Shown here one piece after another: positions 6,482 to 12,092 of a DNA stretch of 12,092 nucleotides. The stretch covers positions 1 to 12,092 of the forward strand of contig JABAAA010000027.1 in assembly GCA_014239005.1 (NCBI GenBank), given 5' to 3'. Under the pieces are notes generated by a model. It did not search any database, had not been told where the DNA came from, and saw only the letters and a program-made list of their open reading frames with translations. Position 1 is the stretch's first letter, and every line of letters starts with the position of its first letter. Origin of the DNA: Alphaproteobacteria bacterium. Lineage in GTDB: Bacteria; Pseudomonadota; Alphaproteobacteria; JABAAW01. Position numbers and translations under genes: made by a program.

Positions 6482-7027
6482 TTACGGGGTTTTGGGCGTC
6501 AAGACCATGATCAGCTGTCTGCCTTCGATCTCCGGCGGCGATTCGACCTTGGAGAGATCGGACAACTCCTCCACGACGCGCTGCAACTTCTCGTCGCCAA
6601 GCTCGCGATGCGTCACCTCGCGTCCGCGGAAGCGCAACGAAACCTTCACCTTGTCGCCCTCCTCCAAGAAGCGCCGCGCCGCGCGCATCTTCACCTCAAA
6701 GTCATGCGACTCGATGTTGAGACGCAACTTGATCTCCTTCACATCGATCTGCTTCTGTTTCTTCCGAGACTGATGTCGTTTCTTCTGCAACTCATACTTG
6801 TACTTGCCAAAATCCATCACCCGCACCACAGGCGGCTTTTCGCTTTGCGCAATCTCCACCAAGTCCAACGAAGCTCGCGACGCTTCTTCCAGAGCATGCT
6901 CCAAAGGCACAACTCCCCTATTCTGACCACGTCCGTCGATCAGACGCACCTCCGCACTCTTGATCTCCTCGTTCGAACGCGGCATGTCACGACGAGGCGG
7001 CTGCAAATCCGTAGTAGGACGAGGCAT
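6482..7027 (-). CDS. infC: Translation initiation factor IF-3
   Basis: IF-3 binds the 30S subunit, keeps it apart from 50S and checks the start codon and initiator tRNA. The 181-residue protein has the N-terminal domain (about 16-85, with NEEI at 19-22, VRLID and DLVEIA), a Lys-rich linker helix (YKYELQKKRHQSRKKQK), and the C-terminal domain (KEIKLRLNIESHDFEVKMR, then VSLRFRGREVTH). The ATG directly follows the thrS stop (TAAATG), with a purine-rich GAAGGGGG upstream inside thrS, so coupling to thrS is likely. M15, just before PRSNEEI, is an alternative start. The ATG is worth noting, because E. coli and many other infC genes use a rare AUU-type start for self-regulation; that control is not evident here. 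rpmI and rplT, the usual next genes, are missing downstream. Confidence 0.97.
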   Translation of the reverse strand: MPRPTTDLQPPRRDMPRSNEEIKSAEVRLIDGRGQNRGVVPLEHALEEASRASLDLVEIAQSEKPPVVRVMDFGKYKYELQKKRHQSRKKQKQIDVKEIKLRLNIESHDFEVKMRAARRFLEEGDKVKVSLRFRGREVTHRELGDEKLQRVVEELSDLSKVESPPEIEGRQLIMVLTPKTP

Positions 7028-8911
7028 TTACGAAACGCCCCCTTCGACAACTCCACGACAAGAACGAGGCAACAACCCCTGTTCGCTCAACAGCGACACC
7101 GCATCCGACAAAGCCATCACGCCCTCACCATCCTGTTTGCCAAAACCGCCGAAACGACGTAACGCGACCTGCTCGGCAACGCGTTCTTTCTCGCCGACAA
7201 CCGCGATCACAGGTACCTTGCGTTCGCTATGCTCGCGCACCTTGTAGCCTATCTTCTCCGCGCGATCATCGAGCAGAACCCGCAAGCCCGCCGTCTCGAA
7301 CGCTCGCGCACATTGCTGGGCGTAAGGGTCGCTCTTGTTGGTGATCGTCGCAACGACAACCTGAACCGGCGCAAGCCACAGCGGCAGCGCTCCGCCCGTA
7401 TGTTCCATGAGAATGCCCAAGAAACGTTCCAACGAGCCCAAAATCGCCCGATGCAACAAGACGGGATGCTGACGCTCGCCGCGTTCGTCGATGTAGTGCG
7501 CTTGCAAACGGCGCGGCAAGACGAAATCCACCTGCCATGTGCCGCACTGCCAATCGCGTCCGAGCGCGTCGCGCAAGACGAACTCCAGCTTCGGTCCGTA
7601 GAACGCACCCTCGCCCGCGTTCAGCTCGGTTGCCAAGCCCGCAGCCGCCGCCGCTTCCGTGAGCGCAGCTTCCGCCTTATCCCAAAGCGCGTCCTCGCCT
7701 GCCCGCTCGCTCGGTCGATCCGAAAACTTGACGCTGATTTCGCTGAAGCCAAAGTCCTTGTAGATACTTTGCAACAGAACACAAAAACGACGCGTCTCCT
7801 CCACAATCTGACCTTCGCGGCAGAAAATATGACCGTCGTCTTGCGTAAAGGCGCGCGCGCGCATCAACCCGTGCAACGCGCCTGAGGGCTCGTTGCGGTG
7901 GACCTGCCCGAACTCGGCAAGGCGCATCGGCAGCTCGCGGTAGCTCACGACATCCTGCTTGAAAATCTGAACATGCCCAGGGCAATTCATCGGCTTCAGG
8001 GCAAAGGTGCGCGAACCTCCTTCTGCCGTCTCGTCTTGCTCGGCGATCGTGTACATGTGTTCGCGGAACTTCTGCCAGTGTCCCGATTGTTCCCACAGAC
8101 TGCGGTCGATCAGCTGGGGGGTGCGCACTTCGTGGTAGCCCTCTTGCGAAAGGCGGGCGCGGATGTAACGCTCGCAGGTACGATAGAGCGCGAAGCCTTT
8201 TTGATGCCAAAAGACCGAGCCCGCCGCTTCTTCTTGAAAATGGTAGAGCCCGCGTCCAAGCCTACGGTGATCGGATTGTTTCGCGCGCTCGATGCGTTCC
8301 AAGTAGCGCTCCAGCTCGACGCGCGTGGGCCAGCAGGTGGCGCGGATGCGTTGCAACTTCGGCTCACCTCCTTTCCACAGCGCTTCCGAGACGCTCAAGA
8401 GCTTGAAGGCTGTTCCTACGCCCTTGGTCGACACGCCGTGCGGACCGCGGCAGAGGTCCAGCCAATCGCCTTGGTGATAGACGGTGATCGCTTCGTCTTC
8501 CGAAATCGAGAGGACATGCTCGGCTTTTAACCTTTCTCCCCGATCGCAGAAGTGGCGGTGTGCATCTTTTCTGCTCCACTCTTCGCGCTGGAAGGGGGAG
8601 TCGGTGGCAACGATCTTCGTCATCGCCTCTTCGATCGCGGGGAAGCAGGCGGGGGTAAAGGGGGTGGGGTGGAGAAAGTCGTAGTAGAAGCCTTCTTCGG
8701 TCGAAGGACCGAAGGCGAGTTTCGCCTCAGGATAAATCTGTTGGACAGCTTCTGCCATGACATGCGCGCAATCATGGCGCAGGGTGGCGAGAGCATCGGG
8801 GTTGTTCGAGGGGAAATCCCTTGTTGCGTCTTGACGGACGGATGGAGGGGGAGCGACAGCTGGGGCGGGGGGAGCGCTGTTCTTGGCTTGTTCGGTCGGC
8901 AAGGCGGACAC
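7028..8911 (-). CDS. thrS: Threonyl-tRNA synthetase, TGS domain not recognisable
   Basis: The enzyme charges tRNA-Thr. From the GTG at 8911 it has 627 residues. The editing domain is intact: H46 and H50 in RHDCAH, C154 and H158 in CRGPH. The catalytic core has zinc ligands C310 (MNCPGH), H361 (DDGHIFC) and H487 (LLHRAILG); their spacing of 51 and 126 equals that of E. coli C334, H385 and H511. The anticodon-binding domain follows (about 525 on). Only 45 residues precede the first editing histidine, and they are Pro/Ala/Ser-rich. No TGS domain is visible there, even in the longer frame that opens at TTG 9064. I chose GTG 8911 because a good -10 element (TATGAT) lies at 8984-8989 and no ATG is in frame. 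Weak AGAAAG lies upstream. The stop abuts infC. Confidence 0.95.
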   Translation of the reverse strand: MSALPTEQAKNSAPPAPAVAPPPSVRQDATRDFPSNNPDALATLRHDCAHVMAEAVQQIYPEAKLAFGPSTEEGFYYDFLHPTPFTPACFPAIEEAMTKIVATDSPFQREEWSRKDAHRHFCDRGERLKAEHVLSISEDEAITVYHQGDWLDLCRGPHGVSTKGVGTAFKLLSVSEALWKGGEPKLQRIRATCWPTRVELERYLERIERAKQSDHRRLGRGLYHFQEEAAGSVFWHQKGFALYRTCERYIRARLSQEGYHEVRTPQLIDRSLWEQSGHWQKFREHMYTIAEQDETAEGGSRTFALKPMNCPGHVQIFKQDVVSYRELPMRLAEFGQVHRNEPSGALHGLMRARAFTQDDGHIFCREGQIVEETRRFCVLLQSIYKDFGFSEISVKFSDRPSERAGEDALWDKAEAALTEAAAAAGLATELNAGEGAFYGPKLEFVLRDALGRDWQCGTWQVDFVLPRRLQAHYIDERGERQHPVLLHRAILGSLERFLGILMEHTGGALPLWLAPVQVVVATITNKSDPYAQQCARAFETAGLRVLLDDRAEKIGYKVREHSERKVPVIAVVGEKERVAEQVALRRFGGFGKQDGEGVMALSDAVSLLSEQGLLPRSCRGVVEGGVS

Positions 8912-8983
8912 AATCGATGAGCTTTCTAGGCGCGGGGGGGGGAGTGGCGAGGGGGATGCTTCGCGCAGAGTGAGGGGGGAGGT

Positions 8984-8989
8984 ATCATA
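8984..8989 (-). promoter_or_regulatory. Possible -10 element for thrS
   Basis: Read leftward, TATGAT matches the sigma-70 -10 consensus at five of six bases. No good -35 is seen at 16-18 bp. Transcription from here would give a leader of roughly 65 bases before GTG 8911 and would exclude the TTG at 9064 as start. Confidence 0.3.
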
Positions 8990-9052
8990 TCTGTCGATCT
9001 TGTGGTTGCTGTTGCAAGGAATGGTAGGGCATGGCAGGGGGGGATGGCAAGT

Positions 9053-9087
9053 AAAAAATCCCAAGAAAAAAACCCCAAGAAAAAAAA
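9053..9087. repeat. Stepped A-tract repeats in the thrS upstream region
   Basis: Runs of 6, 7 and 8 A (starting 9053, 9066, 9080) are separated by TCCCAAG and CCCCAAG. In the thrS direction they read as T-tracts between G-rich clusters. They lie in the 249-bp gap between metA and thrS, which holds no gene. Confidence 0.8.
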
Positions 9088-9091
9088 CCAG

Positions 9092-9147
9092 AGAGAGCGC
9101 AATAGAATAGAGAGGCGCAACAGAGAGCCAATAGAGAGCGCAATAGA
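9092..9147. repeat. AGAGAGCGCAATAGA direct repeats between metA and thrS
   Basis: The 15-mer AGAGAGCGCAATAGA is exact at 9092-9106 and 9133-9147. Between them are degraded copies (AGAGGCGCAACAGA at 9111, GAGAGCCAATAGAGA at 9123). The block ends 13 bp from the metA stop codon. It is low-complexity purine-rich DNA of unknown role. Confidence 0.8.
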
Positions 9148-9160
9148 GACCCTCTGTCTG

Positions 9161-10108
9161 TTACGCGTCCGCGCTGCTGTCCCCCCCCGTCCCTCCCGCC
9201 GCGAGCGCGCCCGCCAGCGACAGCCTCCGATACACCTCGCCAATCCAATTCGATACCAACAACTGCGCATAAGGTCGCCACGAATTGGAAACCGAAGCCT
9301 CAACATTGTCCGCAGGAAAATAACCGCGCGGCAATTCCGTTTCCAAACCCCGCTCCAAATCACGCCGATACTCGCGCGCCAAAGTATCCGCGTCATACTC
9401 GAAATGGTTGAACAAATACAAAGACCGATAACGCTCGTCCTCCAACAGACACATGCCCGCTTCGTCCGAATCGATCAAAATTTCCAAATCGCGCGGCAAA
9501 TCCTCGCGCCGCGTCTCCGTGTGGCGAGAAACAGGAACAGGAAAAGGCGCATCACCAAACCCCGACAGCAACGGAGAACTGGAACGCAAACGCCGATGCG
9601 AAAACAACCCGAACAACTTCTCGCGCAACGCATGCTTCTCAACGCCGTAACGAGCATACAAGGCTGCCTGCGCAGACCAACAGACGAACAGACTGCCCCC
9701 CAGAACATGCCGCTCGCTCCACGAAAACAGACGCGACAACTCCTGCCAATAGGCGACATCCTCAAACGCCATCAACTCGACAGGTGCCCCCGTGACGATC
9801 ATCGCATCGAAGTGCTCGTCGCGCACATCGTCCCAGGCTCGATAAAAATCCAGCAAGTGCTGCTCCGAAACATTCTTCGGCACATAACTGCCCATGCGCA
9901 AAAGCACAACCTCAACCTGCAACGGCGTGTTCCCCAACAGACGCGCAAACTGCGTCTCGGTCGCAATCTTGTCCGGCATCAAGTTCACAAACAAAAAACG
10001 CAAAGCACGGATGTCCTGACGCAACGCGTACGTCTCCTCGATCAGACGCACGCCTTCGTGCGACAGAATCGAACGCGCGGGAAGATCGTCAGGAACCTTG
10101 ATCGGCAC
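9161..10108 (-). CDS. metA: MetA, predicted homoserine O-acetyltransferase
   Basis: MetA activates the homoserine hydroxyl for methionine synthesis. From GTG 10108 the protein (315 residues) opens with MPIKVPDDLPA, matching E. coli MPIRVPDELPA residue for residue, so I prefer this start. The frame also opens at TTG 10150, overlapping the metY stop by four bases. The catalytic cysteine is C143 (LFVCWSAQAAL); the His/Glu pair is in NHFEYD, where most relatives have HPEYD. Position 111 is Glu (TGAPVE). In characterised family members Gly here goes with succinyl-CoA and Glu with acetyl-CoA, so acetyltransferase activity is predicted. This suits its neighbour metY, which uses O-acetylhomoserine. 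The C-terminus ends in a Gly/Ala/Ser-rich tail. It is probably cotranscribed with and coupled to metY. Confidence 0.95.
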   Translation of the reverse strand: MPIKVPDDLPARSILSHEGVRLIEETYALRQDIRALRFLFVNLMPDKIATETQFARLLGNTPLQVEVVLLRMGSYVPKNVSEQHLLDFYRAWDDVRDEHFDAMIVTGAPVELMAFEDVAYWQELSRLFSWSERHVLGGSLFVCWSAQAALYARYGVEKHALREKLFGLFSHRRLRSSSPLLSGFGDAPFPVPVSRHTETRREDLPRDLEILIDSDEAGMCLLEDERYRSLYLFNHFEYDADTLAREYRRDLERGLETELPRGYFPADNVEASVSNSWRPYAQLLVSNWIGEVYRRLSLAGALAAGGTGGDSSADA

Positions 10109-10146
10109 GAGTAAATAGTCGCCGTTGTTCGAAGATTCAGTTGCGC

Positions 10147-11481
10147 TCAACCGCTGCGCTCAAGTGCCTGATCCAAGTCCGCCTTGATGTCGTCGATATG
10201 CTCGATGCCAACCGAAAGCCGCACATAGCCCTCAGAAACGCCGCTCTCTTCGCGCTCTTTGGACGAAAGCTGCCCGTGCGTCGTCGAGGCAGGATGCACC
10301 GCCAAGCTGCGCACATCGCCTAAGTTCGCCACATGGCAGATCATCTCCATCGCGTCGATGAACCTCTTGCCCGCAGACAAGCCTCCTTTCAACTCGAAGC
10401 CCAGCAAGCCTCCGAAAAATTCCTCGTCCCCACCTTGCAGAATCGAGAGCGCCTTCTTGCGCGCCTCCCCTTTCAGCAAGCCCGGATAGACGACACGAGC
10501 CACCTTGTGGTGCGCAGACAAAAACTCGGCTGCCGCTTGGGCGTTTCGAGAATGCGCCTCCATACGCAAGGGTAGCGTGTTCAGCCCTTGTAAAAACAAA
10601 AAGCTGTTGAAGGGAGAAAGCGCACCTCCCAGGTCGCGTAGCAGGACGACGCGCGCACGAAAGACATAAGCGCGTCCTTCCAGTTCGAGCGACGGGTTTT
10701 TCACGAGTTCGGAAAACACGACCCCTTTGTAGTTGGGATCGGGGGCGTTCAGGGTGGGAAAACGTTCGGGGTGCTGTTGCCAATCGAAGTTTCCTCCGTC
10801 GACGATGAGCCCGCCGACGGCGTTGGCGTTGCCGCCAATGTATTTCGTCATCGAGTAGAGGACGATGTTGGCGCCCATATCGAGCGGTCGACAGAGAATC
10901 GGCGTGGTGGTGTTGTCGATGACGAGGGGAATGCCCAGTTCTTTGCCGATCTTGCCGACTTCTTGAATCGGAAAGGGGACGAGCTTGGGATTCGCCAGCG
11001 TTTCGCCGTAAAAAGCACGGGTGCGTTCATCGCTCGCTTTTCGGAAGGCTTCGGGGGTTTCGGGATCGACGAAGCGCACTTCGATTCCCATGTCCTTGAA
11101 GCCGTTGGCGAACAGGTTTCGAATTCCTCCGTAGAGCGCTTGCGAGCTGACGATGTTGTCTCCGTGTCGCGCGATGTTTTGGATGGCGTAGGCGACGGCG
11201 GTTTGTCCCGAGCTGACGGCGAGCGCGGCTACTCCTCCTTCCAGCGCGGTGAGACGTTCTTCCAGAATGGCGGTCGTCGGATTATGCAGGCGCGTATAGA
11301 TGTTGCCGTGTTCTTCCAGCGAGAATAGGCGCGCAGCTTGTTCGGTATCGTCGAACTGGTAGGCGACCGTTTGGTAGAGGGGGGGGGTGGAGGCGCGCGT
11401 CGTCGGGTCGCTGCGGTAGGCGGTATGGAGTGCGCTGGTCGCAGGCTTCCAAGCAGAATTGTGATGTCGGGAAAAAGACAT
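10147..11481 (-). CDS. metY: O-acetylhomoserine sulfhydrylase (PLP enzyme)
   Basis: This 444-residue enzyme of the Cys/Met-metabolism PLP family joins O-acetylhomoserine and sulfide to give homocysteine and acetate. Seen in order: substrate-side YTRLHNPT at 62-69, SGQTA at 91-95 and SSQALYGG for PLP phosphate and ring contacts, D189 in VIDNT, and the PLP-binding lysine K213 in YSMTKYIGG. The insertion GGNFDWQQHPERFPTLNAPDPNYKGVVF (about 229-256) between that lysine and the C-terminal domain is typical of sulfhydrylases and distinguishes them from MetB and MetC. C-terminal SLAVHPASTTHGQL is also family-typical. ATG lacks a clear ribosome-binding site. It is the first gene of metY-metA, which would bypass cystathionine. 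It faces a divergent hydrolase gene. Confidence 0.96.
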   Translation of the reverse strand: MSFSRHHNSAWKPATSALHTAYRSDPTTRASTPPLYQTVAYQFDDTEQAARLFSLEEHGNIYTRLHNPTTAILEERLTALEGGVAALAVSSGQTAVAYAIQNIARHGDNIVSSQALYGGIRNLFANGFKDMGIEVRFVDPETPEAFRKASDERTRAFYGETLANPKLVPFPIQEVGKIGKELGIPLVIDNTTTPILCRPLDMGANIVLYSMTKYIGGNANAVGGLIVDGGNFDWQQHPERFPTLNAPDPNYKGVVFSELVKNPSLELEGRAYVFRARVVLLRDLGGALSPFNSFLFLQGLNTLPLRMEAHSRNAQAAAEFLSAHHKVARVVYPGLLKGEARKKALSILQGGDEEFFGGLLGFELKGGLSAGKRFIDAMEMICHVANLGDVRSLAVHPASTTHGQLSSKEREESGVSEGYVRLSVGIEHIDDIKADLDQALERSG

Positions 11482-11774
11482 GGTAGTTGCGGTAGCGTCC
11501 GAATCCGTGGTGGGAAAAACGTATTGTAGGAGAGCGGGAAGAAAATAGGAAGAGTTTTTTGCATATTTTTGTTTTGAAAGAAAGGCAATGCGCGTCTGGG
11601 TCTGGGCACTCGTGCTTGTGTCTTTTTATAGCGCGCACTCGCCTACAAACGGGCTGTACGTCCAAGTCAATTTTGGTTGTCGATTCTTGTTGTCGATTTT
11701 GGTTGACACTTTTTCTACACAACCCCTCTACCCCCTGCTACACTTTCCCCGAGAAAACAACCCCTCCCCCATGA
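11482..11774. promoter_or_regulatory. Divergent intergenic region, metY promoter side and hydrolase promoter side
   Basis: No credible gene lies in these 293 bp. Leftward, a weak promoter-like pair is TTGCCT (11588-11583) and TATGCA (11565-11560), 17 bp apart. Rightward, TTGACA (11703-11708) is a perfect -35, but the best -10 is only TCTACC (11727-11732, 18 bp). Period-13 direct repeats cover the rightward -35. I looked for a SAM-II type riboswitch ahead of metY and saw none. Confidence 0.4.
11663..11714. repeat. 13-bp direct repeats, possible operator
   Basis: Four units step by 13 bp: 11663 (CAAGTCAATTTTG, diverged), 11676 (GTTGTCGATTCTT), 11689 (GTTGTCGATTTTG), 11702 (GTTGACACTTTTT). The last holds the TTGACA element. 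Direct repeats over a promoter fit a regulator binding in tandem, but the regulator is unknown. Confidence 0.55.
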
Positions 11775-12092
11775 ATGACCCAGCTCCAGCCCCAACAGAT
11801 CACCCTCACAACCGCAGACAACCTTCGTCTCGCCGTCACCGCATACCGCGCATCCTCTTCCTCCGCTTCTCCCTCCCCCTCTTCCTCCGCCTCTCCCTCA
11901 TCCTCTTCCTCCGCCTCTCCCTCATCCTCTTCCTCCGCCTCTTCCTCCGCCTCTTCTTCATCTTGCGCAAAGCCCGCCATCCTCTTTTGTTCAGGATACA
12001 CTTCCGATTCGAGCGGAACGAAAGCGACGCGCATCCTCGACTTCGCCCAAAAAACCGACACTACCGCCGTCCTCTTCGATTACAGAGCGCAC
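11775..12092 (+). CDS. Alpha/beta hydrolase, 5' part, with Ser/Ala/Pro-rich insertion
   Basis: The first 106 residues are visible and the frame runs off the window. After ITLTTADNLRLAVTAYRA (9-26) comes a run of Ser, Ala and Pro (27-63). The core then resumes with KPAILFCSGYTSDSSGTKA (66-84), the oxyanion region seen in alphaproteobacterial hydrolases as GGFRSDMTGTKA, and ends with LFDYRAH where relatives have RFDYSGHG. Such proteins hydrolyse esters or similar bonds; the nucleophile lies beyond the window, so activity cannot be judged. The ATG at 11775 was preferred over the ATG at 11771, whose frame gives no recognisable protein. The insertion falls between the first beta strands, where relatives have a short turn, and it comes from a DNA repeat. 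Confidence 0.8.
   Translation, partial: MTQLQPQQITLTTADNLRLAVTAYRASSSSASPSPSSSASPSSSSSASPSSSSSASSSASSSSCAKPAILFCSGYTSDSSGTKATRILDFAQKTDTTAVLFDYRAH
11889..11936. repeat. 24-bp perfect tandem repeat coding for Ser/Ala/Pro
   Basis: Two identical 24-bp units (11889-11912, 11913-11936) encode Ala-Ser-Pro and five Ser each. Degraded TCC/TCT/GCC repeats flank them on both sides. The period keeps the hydrolase frame. Confidence 0.9.

Noticed and set aside
9002..10114. A 370-codon + strand frame opposite metA
   Set aside because: It is an antisense shadow of metA, Arg/Gln-rich with no domain; the minus strand has clear MetA motifs.
11482..11760. SAM-II or similar riboswitch ahead of metY
   Set aside because: I searched the leader for the pseudoknot core and paired stems and found nothing convincing; a covariance search would be needed to exclude it fully.
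11738..12061. Glu-rich 107-codon leftward frame
   Set aside because: It is the antisense of the Ser/Ala/Pro repeat; the + strand frame gives a recognisable alpha/beta hydrolase with conserved motifs after the repeat.

Overview
The window looks like chromosomal DNA from a moderately GC-rich alphaproteobacterium. ThrRS, ThyX, the inositol-monophosphatase-family protein and the partial alpha/beta hydrolase all read most like alphaproteobacterial versions. The core genes (thrS, infC, efp, argC) argue for the chromosome rather than a plasmid. There are no transposases, tRNAs, rRNAs or CRISPR arrays.

Layout. The 3' end of a CheW-type chemotaxis adaptor (1-411, +) converges on a leftward unit of thyX, efp and an inositol monophosphatase family gene (2842 down to 435). 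Upstream of thyX is a repeat-rich, apparently non-coding stretch (about 2936-3486). It carries at least ten DnaA-box-like 9-mers, all in one orientation, next to a T-rich segment, and is a strong candidate replication origin. Just beyond it, on the + strand, is an M23 murein endopeptidase with a long, odd N-terminal extension (3487-5058). A second AT-rich, repeat-filled gap (5059-5367) separates it from a long leftward block. That block holds metY and metA (methionine via O-acetylhomoserine), then thrS, infC and argC. A divergent intergenic region (11482-11774) with 13-bp direct repeats leads to a truncated + strand alpha/beta hydrolase carrying a Ser/Ala/Pro repeat insertion.

How the genes fit together. 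MetA has Glu at position 111, the residue linked to acetyl-CoA use, and sits directly behind MetY, an O-acetylhomoserine sulfhydrylase. Together they would turn homoserine, acetyl-CoA and sulfide into homocysteine. thrS and infC abut (TAAATG), as in many bacteria, but are followed by argC rather than rpmI-rplT. thyX and efp overlap by 11 bp, with a strong GGAGG for efp inside thyX.

Most notable are the DnaA-box array with its 12-bp and 33-bp architecture, recurring short tandem duplications in both genes and gaps, a ThrRS lacking a recognisable TGS domain, and a G/C skew that flips inside genes: the start of each transcription unit has a C-rich coding strand and the later part a G-rich one.
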